A stretch of 64,000 bases of DNA from Bullera alba (taxonomy: Eukaryota; Basidiomycota; Tremellomycetes; Tremellales; Bulleraceae). Within the stretch, counting starts at the first letter, position 1; each line of letters opens with the position of its first letter. Positions 35,033 through 47,025 of the stretch are shown piece by piece. The position numbers and the translations under genes were made by a program. Under the pieces are notes generated by a model that was not told the DNA's origin, did no database searches, and saw nothing but the letters and a program-made list of their open reading frames with translations. The stretch is from contig BCIX01000007.1 of NCBI GenBank assembly GCA_001600095.1, forward strand, positions 682,001 to 746,000, in the 5' to 3' direction.

Positions 35033-35095
35033 GTGAGTTTGCTCATCACGTGCCGATAAACCTGGGGCTGACTCGTGTCTTATTCTGAGCTGTAG
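35033..35095 (+). other. 3' UTR intron relic of array copy 5
   Basis: GTGAGTTTGCTC donor, GCTGACTC branch-like site and GCTGTAG acceptor (63 nt) match the positions in the other copies even though the coding frame is broken. Confidence 0.6.
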
Positions 35096-35176
35096 CTTCT
35101 CGTTCGGTCTTCAACAATCCCAGCCATAATATCCTCCCGCTTCATCTCCTTACATCTGTCTAGCTCCCCGCTCATC

Positions 35177-36885
35177 ATGACTCGCTCAAATTACCGCGCT
35201 AGAAACATCAACACAGACAGTTGGAAGGACAGACATGACCCTGGACGATTGTCTGCGCGAGTGAAGCCATCACAGGCCGTTGGAACGATGGATGCTGAGG
35301 TCAGGATGGCATTGAGGGTGTCTGGGAATACTCATAGGTCTCTCGACTCGTCGATCATGGGACATTGGTGGACCTGTACGGCTTCACGAATCAGCAGTTG
35401 TTGGATGGCCTCCTCGATGTCTTTATCGATGGACACTTGCCATTGATGAAGCCTGGGCACTTTGGACATTACAACCCAGAGCTCGATTTCGACAGGTTGT
35501 CTTATAGCGCTCGCCGCAATCAACAGCTCATCCTGATTTGCGAGTCGTTTGTCCAATACGTCCACCTCGTGTCGACCCAGGATTTCCTGGGACAACAGCC
35601 GGGCCGGATATACATGATCGACGAGATGGCAAAGGAGGCTCACGAGTTCAAGCGGACCAAGAAGACGACGCTATTGCTCATGGTGTACTCGCAAATCTTC
35701 ACCGATATTAACTTCACCTTGGGCAAGGATGCCGGCCGGGGGTATACCGAGCTCAAAGCGAGATCCGAGCGGATCCTCACTTCGCTCACCGAGTACGAAG
35801 CCGCCAAACCGGTCCACCCGCCACATTGGCCGGCGATTCTGCATGGAAGAGCGAAGGTCCTGGCGGAGGAAGCCAAGCTGTGGGCGAATATCAATCCCAT
35901 CGACAAGATCCAAAAAGACGCCTTCAAATTGACGCCCGGCGCCTCTCTGTTCCCCACGGTCAAAGCGACGATCTTCGACAGGAACCCCTTGCTGTGCGGG
36001 ATCATTGCTTTCCAAATGCAATTGCTGTACAGCAAGCTCGGACTCGCACTCGCCAATGCCACCGAGAATATCCTGTTCGCTGTACACATGGCAACAGCTT
36101 GCAAGCTCTCTCGCCCGACACTCAAGTGGCCCGATATGGACTATCTCATATCCTACCACGGGACTCGGGACGTGTTTGGAGGTCGAGCTCCCAAGGATCT
36201 GGCCGAATCGATCATCGCCTCTTTGCTCAAGCAGGGTGCCACGGCTGTGGAGATCGAACAGGCCGTTCTCACCCTCAAGGGTCCCTTTTACAACCCGACG
36301 GGGATCATGCCTGGGCTGAACAGACAGGGACCGGCTTTGGAAGACTACAGGGGTCTCACCGATCGGAGCTCGTTGTGGTCGATCCTCGAGGACAAACACC
36401 TCTTGGATCGACAAGTGCCGACGGTATTCGATATCCAACGACTCACCAAACTCCTCGACGACATCATGGTGGAAAGGCCTCAGACGAAGCTACGGGTCGA
36501 GCGAGGCCACCAGAGGCCAAAGTTTGCCATTTGCCAGGCGCTGGCTGTGCTGGAGGAAGGGATGAAGTCGGAGGCTGAATCCATCCGATTCGACTACTTC
36601 TCAATGGACACGCGATGCCTCAAGCTCCTGAGAAAGCTCAGGTCGGCTGTCAGGGACCAATTGTTCCAAAGACTTGGTCCGGACGTGCTCGACGATGAGA
36701 CTCAGCTGCCGATCTTGGTGGGCGATATCCTCAACATGGCCGCGGCGACAAACACGATGATCTCCGGAGATAGCGAAGGAGTCAAGGTCGGGAGTAAGAT
36801 ATTGCAAGATGCCACACAAGTGTTCGTCCAATCGGACTTGATCAAGAAGGAGGGCGATGTAGAGGTCAAGAAGGTGCGGCTGTAG
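35177..36885 (+). CDS. Uncharacterised fungal protein (orphan, helical)
   Basis: Long open frame 35338-36885 with good codon use. The only upstream ATG that fits is at 35177, giving exon 35177-35261 (MTRSNYRARN...RLSAR), an intron 35262-35337 ending CATAG, and then VSRLVDHGTLVDLYGF. The product would be about 540 residues, mostly helical, with no signal peptide or clear membrane segment. Notable blocks are ESFVQYVHLVSTQDFLG, FKRTKKTTLLLMVYSQIFTD, DRNPLLCGIIAFQMQLL with LANATENILFAVHMATA, and a C-terminal ILVGDILNMAAATNTM. The NPLLCG...ANA...AH pattern faintly recalls a fungal domain of unknown function (DUF6604-like), but I am not sure. The exon 1 assignment is tentative. Confidence 0.6.
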
Positions 36886-37433
36886 ATAGCCGGGCGGGCG
36901 TTCGGACCGACTTAGATGTATATAGAATATAAACGAATCTCACGATGATGATAATGCAGAACAACAGGGATCTGTGATTATGGTACAGCAGCGAGGATAA
37001 GGTTGTAAATACTCTGGGACGTCTGGCATGTCAGATGCTACTCGGGTGCGGGAGTATCGACTGGGATCCTGAGGAGAGTGAGACATTGATGCGGGTGGGC
37101 GTTACGAGGTCTTCTGCGTTCGATCATCATCGCCGAGTAGGAGGTGACATGGGGACATGTCAGCGGCAACTCCTGGAAGGACGATCACTAACGAGTGGAT
37201 GATGACCCGGCGAGAAGCATTGTTCTTGTGATTACTTGTACTTGCTGTCTCGCAGTCCGATCAATTACTCCTCGTTGACCTACTTTATCTTCGAGACTGG
37301 AACCTCGACCACCATCAGAAGACATCAGTATCTGCTTTGAGGCCTCCAGCCAGACTCAAACCGTGAGTTCTTGGGCTTTGCGATCGATGGACTATGGGCA
37401 TCAACTGATCTTCTCTCCTCTCAGCTCGTCGCG
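36886..37433. other. Intergenic region with a probable 5' UTR intron
   Basis: No gene is seen. The GTGAGTTCTTGG at 37363 and CTCTCAG at 37419-37425 look like an intron in the leader of the F-box-like gene that starts at 37434. Confidence 0.45.
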
Positions 37434-38273
37434 ATGCCCAGCGCTAGCGACAGATTGTTCGCGATCCCAGAATTGGTCAGCAAGATCCTCCAGGCCTGTA
37501 CATGGCGCCACGATGATGAACACCATGCGACTTGGATATCCCTCCTCCGCATCAGTCCCATCTTTCACATTCTCGTCAGTCCATTCATCTACGAGAATGT
37601 CGTTCTCGACGGCGACGCCCACGACGACGTCCTCATCGGCCTCGAGGCTGGTAATCGAACCAGCGGGAATGCTCTCCTCAGAGATGCTTTCGAGCGAAAG
37701 AGTCGACAATTGAGCTATGCCCGGCGGCTCACTGTCAATTGGCACGCCGGATGTTCCCACTGGGACTTCTCTGGAGTGGATTGGTCATCCGTCTCGGTGC
37801 TCAGATGGCGGTATGCCCCTGGAAAACGACCGTGTTCGGAGAGTATGCACTTGGACAACGTGTTGAAGCGGGGGTTGAAGGTCAAAGCGGAGACGTGGCC
37901 ATCGATCAAGGTTGGAAGAGAGCGAAAAGAGTCCTTGGCGAACCTATCTTGGGAGGGGGCGTACTGCCCGATTCTGCTGGTGAAAGGGTTGAGCCCGGAA
38001 TCCCTCTTCTCATCAATGGAGGCGTCTTGCTGGGTCTTCTTGACGATGTGGAACAATCCGGCGTTTTGGAGGAACGTCAGGAGATGGACCAATTGCGAGA
38101 CGAGCAAGGAGGACTTCTTGACCAACCACGAGATGGAGATTGCGGAAGATGCCGATGAAGAGGCTGTGACGGAGTATGCTGGGCAGCTGCTGAAGACGGA
38201 GGCCTACAAACAAGTATGGTTCTGGAGCCCGGAGATCGTGAGGGACAAGTTCAACAGCTTGGATGGGTGGTGA
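37434..38273 (+). CDS. F-box-like protein, not of the tandem family
   Basis: Predicted 279 residues beginning MPSASDRLFAIPELVSKIL. The N-terminal IPELVSKILQAC followed by LLRISPIFHILVSPFIYENVVL is a typical basidiomycete F-box-like pattern. The rest (RQLSYARRLTVNWHAGC, WDFSGVDWSSVSVLRWRY) shares no long block with the five-copy family upstream. The start was chosen after a likely leader intron; a frame from 37371 would read through that intron. A GTGAGT overlaps the stop codon, and the frame 38301-38535 ends in an acidic stretch, so splicing could extend the C-terminus. Confidence 0.6.
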   Translation: MPSASDRLFAIPELVSKILQACTWRHDDEHHATWISLLRISPIFHILVSPFIYENVVLDGDAHDDVLIGLEAGNRTSGNALLRDAFERKSRQLSYARRLTVNWHAGCSHWDFSGVDWSSVSVLRWRYAPGKRPCSESMHLDNVLKRGLKVKAETWPSIKVGRERKESLANLSWEGAYCPILLVKGLSPESLFSSMEASCWVFLTMWNNPAFWRNVRRWTNCETSKEDFLTNHEMEIAEDADEEAVTEYAGQLLKTEAYKQVWFWSPEIVRDKFNSLDGW

Positions 38274-38851
38274 GTTGAGCCAAAGACTCCTCGGCTACGC
38301 TGACAGTTCCAGGACGAACGAGGACTTAATTGAGCCAAACCATCAAGAACCCGAGGTCACTTCCGTGTGGTGCCAGGTACATGACTTCTGTATTCGCCTG
38401 GTTCGTGGCTTCCGAGGTGATCCCCAAGATGTTGTCGGACAATACCCGTATGATGGCGAGGCTGAGTCAGAAGGGTCGGCTAGCGAGATCTCCTGGTTCA
38501 ATGCGTTGTCCGATGTTCCCAGTAGCGTGGATTGAGATTTGAGTGTTATGGCATCCGTATGCAGAAGAGACTGAGCCTTATGTACCTCGGCCTACATAGC
38601 GGGAGCGATGTGAGGGTAGAGAGAGAAGCTGATAGGCATAGCTACGTTGTCAGTGTCTTCTAAGCCTCGACGTTTGCCTCCACTTTTCGTGTTTCGTCAC
38701 TGCTTCGTCCAGTCAGGAAAGTCGCCATCCTATCCTGCTATCTTCTCGTCAACTCACTACACGCACTCAACACTCGCCATTATCACAGCACTAGCATCTT
38801 CCTAAGCCAGCGAGCCCCGCTTGATGCTCCGCTCACAGCAGCTCTCGTGAG
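38274..38851. other. Spacer before MDV1
   Basis: Holds the possible alternative 3' exon of the F-box-like gene (to about 38535), then a pyrimidine-rich stretch (about 38655-38790) that is probably the MDV1 promoter and leader. No separate gene is seen. Confidence 0.4.
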
Positions 38852-41553
38852 ATGTCGCACTCGAACTCTCGGGACAAACCGTTGAGACAGGCCTTGGACC
38901 CGATATCGGCGCCACTGCTGCCCTCGCTCCATGGAACGTATCATATCGCCAAAGAGGTCCTCATGGGGTCTCTTGGCTCAGACTACCGTCGCTCCGAGAG
39001 CGTGCGGATCCTGTCCGACCGTGAGTCATCCGCTGTCCTCGCTGGGGATCATGTTAAAATGGACCTTTCTTGATCAGTTGCACCTTCGTTGATGCACCCG
39101 AAATTCATCAATGTCGCCAGTACATCCGCCTCCAGGAACCTCGACAAGCCGGCCGAACGACCGGCTCCGCTGTTGCGCTTCCCGACGGTATTGCCCGGGG
39201 TCACCAGTCTTCCGACGAGATCGACTGCCGATTCATTGGCCATCCAAGAAGCCGTGGAGAGACTTATGAACATGTCCCTCGATCAGGACCAGTCTTCCTC
39301 TTCCTCGCCAACGTCCCAAATGACCCCCTCACTCATAAGAGGATTCAGGGCGACCGTGCCTTCTTCTGAGCTGCCGAAGCAGCGGCGAAGGATGCTGAGG
39401 GGCGGGCTGGTGGATGAGGACTTCTCGGGGGCAAAGATCGGGTTGAAGCGGTTGGGCGATAGAGCCAGAGGGTTATTGACAATAGAGGAGGATGGGGAGA
39501 ACGGCTCTGAGAATGGCCTAGGAGTGGGTAGGAGGCAGAAGAAGCGGAAAGCGAGGAGAAGCGAGGCGAAGCGCTTGGAGGAGAAGTTGCATTTGGAAGA
39601 TCTGGTCAAGCAGGCAGATGAGATAGCTCAGGATAAGGAGAATCTGAATGTCAGAACGGTGAGCCAGCTCGCAAGATTGGTTTGTTCTCAAGAGAAGCTG
39701 ACGCAGTGGTCTAAATTGTAGTCACTCATACATTCCGAGATATTCGAGGTGTCGGCCAAGATCGACTCGTTGGAGGAGATAAGACGAAGACTGGAAGCGT
39801 CACTACTGCGGCTTCAGGAGGAACAGCTAGAACTCGACGACGAGCTAGAAGGTGTTCAAGAGCTCATGACTTCTCCTGCGGTCACTTCAGCCGCGGGCAA
39901 TCATCCACTACCCGCCTCGGCAATGGCGTCAACGCATAAGAGCTCGAGAAGGCGTAAAGGCCCTGCATTCCTTCCTTCAGAGCACGACGAGCTGCCATCC
40001 GGTGTCGCCTTCATGGTACGTGGCGTGTAGATTCCGCCATATCAGCGTCAGTGCTGATCCGTTCTTAGACGATGGAGGGGCATTCCGCTCCAATAACCGC
40101 ATTAGACTTCACCGAGCCGTACGGCATGCTGGTCACAGCGGGTCAAGACGATGTGGTGAAGGTATGGGACTTATGTGACGGCGAGGAGATTGGGCAACTA
40201 CGAGGACACCGAGGTGCGTTGACATTCCACCCTCATGAGGTGACTTGCTGATGGCCGTGTAGGCGCCGTCAAGGCGATCCAAGTGGAAGACACGCTATGT
40301 CTGACCGGTGGAGCGGATGGCGCTGTGAGGTTGTGGGATCTGCGCGTGGTGGAGGATTACGAGGAGCGAATGCAGAAAGCGAGCGACAAGCGAGCTTTGC
40401 ATGACCCGCTCGAGAGGATCTTGGAGAGACAGGAAGACGAGCAGGATTACGACTGGGAGGAAGGACCTAGTGGATTCACCGACATGACCATGAACAGCAA
40501 CACGTCGATGGCAGAGGAAAGTGGGCCTTGTGTAAGGGTACTGGAAGGACACAGCAAGAGTGTCACCGCGCTCTGCTACGAGGATGGAACGCTAGTGAGT
40601 CGCTCCCTGCTTGGCCTAAAAGTCAAGCGGCCTGACAATGGCTTAGGTGACTGGATCATCGGACAAGACGATCCGACAATGGGATGTCTCGACCGGACAA
40701 TGCGTATTGACAATGGATATCCTATGGGCGATTGCCAACCCTCTAACGGCGCCCACACCCCCACCCAAACCGCCTAGATTGTCGCATCGATCTTCCACCT
40801 CGTTCGGGCTGAACCACTACGACGACATTCTCCCCTCCACCTCATCGATCAGTAATTTGTCCGGAGCGGCCCTGCTCTCCATGGCCACCAGTCAGAACTT
40901 TGCACTGCCGACCCCACCGTACGCAGATGGCAGTTGGGAGATGTACCAGGATTTCGTGGGTGGCGTTCAGTTCTGGGGCTATGCCCTAGCCAGCGCTAGC
41001 GGCGACGGCGGAGTCAGGATGTGGGACAGTGAGTCCCAAATTTCAACACAATCTGGAAAAGCAGCTGATGTTCGAGTAGTGAGGACGGGACAGGCGCATA
41101 GGACGTTGACGGGTCATAATGGTCCAGTGACGTGTCTCCAATTTGACGAGAATAGCATCGTCACAGGATCACTAGACAAGACTATCAGGGTGAGTAATCG
41201 TGTTGCGGGGCGACGTATTTCGTACTGACGAGGTTAGATCTGGGATATACGGACTGGAAACGTGTCCGAGGTGCACAAGTACGAATATCCCGTCACGGCC
41301 CTCCAGTTTGATAGCCGAAAGGTCGTCGCTTGTATTGGTGAAAACGGCATCGAGGCGAGTGATCGAGCGTTGTTGGCAGAGTGGAGATTTGAAGGTCGCT
41401 GACAACGTGGGCCAGGTGTACAACAGGACGACGAGGGCGCATACTCGTCTGACGACCAACGGCCACGTGAGACCAGCGGAGAAGTTGAGATATGTCGACA
41501 AGTACCTGATCTCAGGGGGCAGAGACGGTGCTGCAAAGGTCTGGGCCATGTAG
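38852..41553 (+). CDS. MDV1: Mitochondrial division protein 1 (Mdv1/Caf4-type WD40 adaptor)
   Basis: Adaptor that links the outer-membrane receptor Fis1 to the dynamin Dnm1 during mitochondrial fission. Nine exons join in frame (38852-39020, 39078-39658, 39722-40015, 40069-40213, 40263-40594, 40647-41028, 41080-41189, 41238-41354, 41416-41553), giving 755 residues. The N-terminal extension holds the Fis1-binding type helical region. A coiled coil follows (EIFEVSAKIDSLEEIRRRLEASLLRLQEEQ, written here only in part by its start and end: EIFEVSAKID to LRLQEEQ). Seven WD40 repeats are visible: MEGHSAPITALDF to VKVWDL, LRGHRGAVKAI to VRLWDL, LEGHSKSVTALCY to IRQWDV, a degenerate one with a Ser/Pro insertion, LTGHNGPVTCLQF to IRIWDI, and two at the C-terminus. 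The eighth intron is of the GC-AG class. Confidence 0.93.
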
Positions 41554-41834
41554 CTATTAGGTGCGGGGATCTCTATGCATCAGAGATCTGGAGATCCAAT
41601 TGACCCGACGTACTGTCCTTACGTGCTATGCGGCGTCCATCATCCTCGATATCCAGGTCGCAGTCCAGCCAGTCGTGGGGCAGGGAGACTGCAGCGAGCA
41701 ACCTTGTCACTGTAGTGACTGCAGTACGAATACATCTAACCTCTACAGACCCCAAAGACGGTCCGAACCTTTTATAACATGCTACTCTGCCCTATACCTC
41801 CTCACCAGCGGATCCTGACCTCACTACTCCAGTC

Positions 41835-44800
41835 CTAGTAGTCGTCGTCATCCTCGCTGGCAGAGTCTTCACTCTTGTTCTCGTCCTCCATCTCGATTTC
41901 CTGGATGCGCTGCTTGGCCCCCTTTCCCATATTCAACTTGATCTTCGTTGGCACCGGCTGTAGCTTCTCTTGAGGCTTGTACATTGGCGTACTGGTTCCA
42001 CTGGCATTCCCACTCGTCATCCCGCTACCGCTGGGAACTTGACTCTGTGTCGACGATTGCAATTTGGCCAGTTCCTCTTCGTACAGCTTGTCGAAAAACT
42101 CTTGTTGATCCTCGGCGGCATTGTACACCCAGGACCCTTCGACATTGTACGTCCGGGCATTATCCCACACTTGGTGCATGTCGTTTTTGAACGTGTTGAG
42201 GTCGAAAGTCGGGTCTTTGCCGATCCGCTTTTTGATCTGGTTCATCGTCATGGGCCGTTTGATAATGTCGTAGTAGTCGAAGAAGTCCTAAAATCCGGTC
42301 GGGAATGTCAGCTGCTGACATGTTTCTGGCGAACACGATAGCTGAGTCGCCCGGGCTCACCTTTTTGGACACTGGGGTGAGGAAGTACACGTTCAGCTGC
42401 TCGCCCGCCTCTGATTTGAGCGCATTCGTCTCGTTGTACAGCTTCCACATGGCCGAGATCTCTGCCGGCGGAGGACCCTCGGCATCGACTTTTCGCTTTT
42501 TCTACGATCGCCCCGTAAGTATAAATTTCTCAGGGAGAAGATTTGTTCTACTCACCAGAGGGCCATCCTCTCCGAGGACAGACGGCGTGGCGGATTTACT
42601 GGGCCGAGGTCGCTTCTTGTTGCTTCCTCTAGCCGGTGTGCCCGTCGCTGGGGATGCTGTCGGATCCGCATCCTCCTTAAGCGTCAATTTGATCGTGTTT
42701 AGCGGTCTGCCCTCGGCTTCCGCTTGCTCCAGTTGCTCATTCAGGCGCTTCCTCTCGGCCATCTTGTCCTTCCGCTTGCGCTTCCTGTCCGCCGCTTCTT
42801 CGACATCGTCGTCAGAGGCATCCACCGCGTTGAGCCACTGGTCATCGGTCAAGCCGTCCGTGTATTGAACACCGGCTTTGGCTCTCCTGCCACGACCCTC
42901 GAGACTGTCCTCCTCCTTTTGAGCCTTGGCAGCAAGTTCGTCGCCAATGTCCCGTCGGTAGAACGCCGGCAATTCCGTCTCGACCATGAGCGAAGGTTGG
43001 AGAGGTGTCTTGTGTCCGGCTTCCGTCCACGCGGCGAGTTTCTTGGCTTCCCGATCCTTGTCCATTTGCGCAAAGATCTCCAGCTCGTGGTCGCCTCGCG
43101 CAAGGAGCTCGTTCAGCTCGTCGTCGTCAAGCTCATTCTGCTCTTCGGCGTCGTCTTCTCCAGTGCCCGTCTCGAAGGCTTTCGCCTGGGGTAGTGTTAG
43201 TCACATTCTGCCAAACATCACTTGTGACTTACAAGAAGCGCTTCGTACTCTGCACCTGTGGTGACGTCGTCGAATTTACCAGCTTGAATGACTTTACCGT
43301 CAATGGCCAGTTTCTGCTGAGCTCTCGCCAACACGAGCTCTTCCACCGTTTGCGACGAGATCAATCGAAGCACTCGGACCTCCTTCTTCTGACCAATTCG
43401 ATGGGCACTAGAGATCCGTCAGCTACGGCGCACAGAGAGGTTGGCAAGGGTAGCTCACCGGTCTTGGGCTTGTAGATCGGCATGGGGATTCCAATCGGTA
43501 TCATAGCTGAGCATGTCAGCACTTGCCTTCCTACGGCGCACTTTGACCTACATGATGACTGTGTCGGCGGACTGCAAGTTCAGACCGAGACCTCCGGCAC
43601 GGGTAGATAGGATGAAGACTTGATAAGGCGACTCTGGATCGTTGAACGTCGACAGGAGTTGCTGTCTCTCGTCGGCTTTGGTGCCACCGTCCAGTCTGCA
43701 GTATTTCCAGCCTCGATAGTCGAAAAAGTCGGCAATGATCGTCATGATCTCGGTCATCTGGAAGAAGATGAGGACCTGGCGTGGGGTAAGCTATATCCCA
43801 TGGGTTGATTAGAGTCTAAGTACACACCTTGTGGCCCGTTCCAAAGAGCTTTGGCAGGATCCTGTCGAGCAGTTCGAATTTACCAGAAGTTCGAACGATA
43901 CCCTCGTCGATGGTGCTGCCGACCGAAAAATCCTCGTCGACCTCTCTGAACACGAAAGGGTGATTGCAAATCTTTCGAAGCTGCATCAGCGCGTTCTGCA
44001 AGTTGGCCTGCTTTCGGTTTTTCCTATTCACACGTGAGCTCGTCACCCTGTTTGTAGAGTATGAAAAGCTCACTGGGTCAAATCCGTCGGCAACGTTTTG
44101 TACTTTTTGACACTGTCGTACAGCTTCCACTGCAGCGCGGACATCTTTGTGTAAATGACCTTTTCGACCTTGTCCGGGAGTTCACTCTCGACGTCCTTTT
44201 TCAGTCTTCGGAGCAAGAACGGTCGAAGGACTTTATGCAGTCGTTTGACGACGAGCAAAGCCTCTTCTTCGTTCATCTCCATCTTCTCGCCACCGGTATT
44301 GGCGAACGGGGCGTTGAACCATTCGTCGAACGATTTGACAGAGTTGAAGATTTTCGGGAGGACGAAATTGAGCAGAGCCCAGAGCTCGGGAAGGTTGTTC
44401 TATAGACCGGATTAGCTGATCATCCTCTTGCTCTACGAAGTGGAGTGACAAGGGGAAGGGAGGACTCACCTGCAGAGGGGTACCTGTCAGAATCAACCGA
44501 TACCTCGTCGAGTAGTACTCGTTGAGCGTTTGACTGAGTTTACTCTTGACATTCTTCATCCTGTGTCCTTCATCGATGATCATGTGTATCCACTTGATCT
44601 TGCTCAAAAGCGGTCTCTCCTTGATGATGTACTCGTACGTCGTGAGGCAGACTTGGAAGTCGAGCGTTCGGATCTGGTGGTACTGATCCTTTCGCTGGGC
44701 CGGGGAGCCTTTGAGAATGACAGTTCGGACGGCCGGTGCCCATTTCTGGAACTCCATCGTCCAATTGGTCAAGGTGGACAGGGGGACAATGACCAGGAAT

Positions 44801-47025
44801 GGACCAGGTTGTCGCTTTGCCTCGATCAGGTATGTGATGAGAGAGATGGTTTGGATGGTTTTACCCAGGCCCTAATCGCCATTAAAGATCAGCACGGTCC
44901 AACACAAGGGGACACTTCTCACTCACCATCTCGTCGGCGAGGATACCATTCAGCCTGTTGTTATACAAACTGATCATCCATTGCAGACCCTTGACCTGGT
45001 AGTCCTTCAACGTTCCGCCCGTCAGGATCGAAGCCTGCTTGGTGACCTTCTCCTGGGTTCTATGCGCAATGGCGTAGTAGTCGACCTTTCCGGCCTTCTT
45101 CTCCGCATCGGCCTCTTCACCATCCTGTCTTCTCGCACCAAACATTTCCTCGCTCGCAGGTCCATCTTCCGTCTCGAACGGCAGGTCGAACTGCATTTGA
45201 TCCCGATGCACATCGTCGTTTTGTTGCTCCACGACGGCTTGGGCCAGAGTTTCGAGGTATGAATCGGTCTGCTTGAGCAAATGACCAATTCGAGAATCCT
45301 TTGCTTCGCCCAATAGAGCGAGATAGGCATCCTCGTCGTCGTTCTTCAAAGCCTTTAGACGTTCCTTGGCCAATCTCTCGATCCTCTTCTGCTCTTCCTT
45401 CTCCGTGTCCGCGTGCAATTTCATCATTGCCCGTCCCATCTTTTTCATCTTCTCCGCCCCAGTGCCCCGTGACGAACCGACACCGGCGCCAATGACTGCT
45501 TGTCCGTGGTCGCATATCGACTGGATGTAGGCAATGTGTCTCTCCTTTCCTCGTCGCTCCCGCTCGGTCCGTTGGGCCCGCTCGGCAGTCTCGGTCTCTC
45601 GAGCATCACGCAGTTGATGCGTTCTGAATCGTCGGAATTGATTTCGATCCGCTGGAACTTGACAAGCTCCGTGCATCGCTCGCACCATGTCTTCTCGCAG
45701 CAGGCGCTGTTTGCCAAGTAGACGAAGTTGGAGGAGCTCTATTCTCGCTTGGATGCCGAGATTCGAGGCAGGTTTCGTCTCCTCGTCCGTCACTCCGGGA
45801 ATCTCCTTGGCGCCTTGTTGACCGAGGCCGGCGGTCGAGTCCATCTCCTCTAGTTCCTTCATCCTCCATGCCATCCTCGTCTCAATGTACTTGTTCCGCT
45901 CTTGCATCAAGAGGTATGGATCAAGACCTTGTGGCATCGTTGACGGGACAAGCATCCGTTGCATCTTGTTCATCGGGTTGACAATCTCGTCGTCGAATTT
46001 CCGGTTGGCAAAGAACGAAGGGTGGATGTAGGCGTTGTAGGGGTAGGTGATCGAGGTGGTGTCGTATTCCATGGCGTAGGGTGGTCCAGCGACTTCGGGC
46101 GGTGTTGTAACCTTTTCCTGGTCGCTATTTGACCCAGAGGCCTCTCCGTCGACATCCATGTTGTTCTGCATGTTCTCCGCTACGACTGCTTGCACGGTAG
46201 TTTCTGCGACCGCAGCTTCGGGCCCGTTGCCAAGTGGATTGGGAGCGGGAGGCTGTCCCGCGAGGCCAGGTGGTGGTGTGCCTTGAGTGGCATTTTGGAG
46301 AAACTGAGGGACTGGCTGATTCCGGCTCAGGAGTTGGAATGAAGCCGCTTGAGTTCGCAGCTGGGCAATCTGCGCCGGAGTCATCGATACGTGTGGCGGA
46401 GGACCGCCAGGGGCCGCAGCGGGAGGGGCTATCAAGCGGTCAGCTCCACATTGGGCTTCGAGCAAAGTTTCGTACCTGGGTTTGCGGGAGGAGCACTTGG
46501 CGTCGTACTGGTCACAGGGGATCCAGCAGCACCTTGAGACAACCGTTTATCGCTGCAAAAAAGTCAGTGAGGCCTTTCGGGACTGCGAGCGACACCCACT
46601 TTAGCTGCTTGGCTCTGGCGTAGAGATCAAGCACGATGGACAGCTTGCCCAGTTCCGCGTTATTCTCTTTCGTCATTCCCGCCGCTTGCAAGTCAATCAC
46701 TCGCTACACAGCCATCAGTACCACAGTGATACACGTATCGACTTTCCCGACTCACCTTTCGGAGGCTCATGACTTTCTGGGGATCCATCCCGGCTACCAA
46801 CTCCAACTTCTTCTCTTCATCGAGGAACGGCGCGCCCGTTGGTGTTGGTGGTTTGGGCGCCGACATCTGCCCTGGAGTCGAGGTCTGAGGCTGAGCTTGA
46901 GCTTGGCCGTTCATGGGTTGCTGGAACATGCCTGTTGAAGCGGGGGAGGCCATGGGTGGGTTCATGGGAGACTGTGAGGTGGATGGCTGGGGTGGCGCGG
47001 GCATCGATGCGGAAGGGTCGGACAT
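41835..47025 (-). CDS. SWI/SNF-RSC type chromatin-remodelling ATPase (Snf2/Sth1)
   Basis: Catalytic subunit of a SWI/SNF or RSC nucleosome remodeller, roughly 1480 residues from about a dozen exons. In order it shows a Pro/Gln-rich N-terminus ([16 protein letters not shown]), a QLQ motif ([17 protein letters not shown]), a charged HSA region (about 45680-45450), and a SNF2 ATPase with [18 protein letters not shown], the spliced Walker A DEMGLGKT, Walker B DEGHRMKN and LTGTPLQNNLPELW. The helicase C-lobe has [46 protein letters not shown] and HRIGQ. After a SnAC-like segment and basic patches comes a C-terminal bromodomain ([30 protein letters not shown]) and an acidic tail. QLQ, HSA and bromodomain occur in both Snf2 and Sth1, so the paralogue is not decided. 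It converges on MDV1 with 281 bp between stops. Confidence 0.93.

Noticed and set aside
37371..37433. Upstream in-frame ATG for the F-box-like gene at 37434
   Set aside because: The stretch looks like a leader intron (GTGAGT at 37363, CTCTCAG before 37426), and the F-box segment starts just after 37434.
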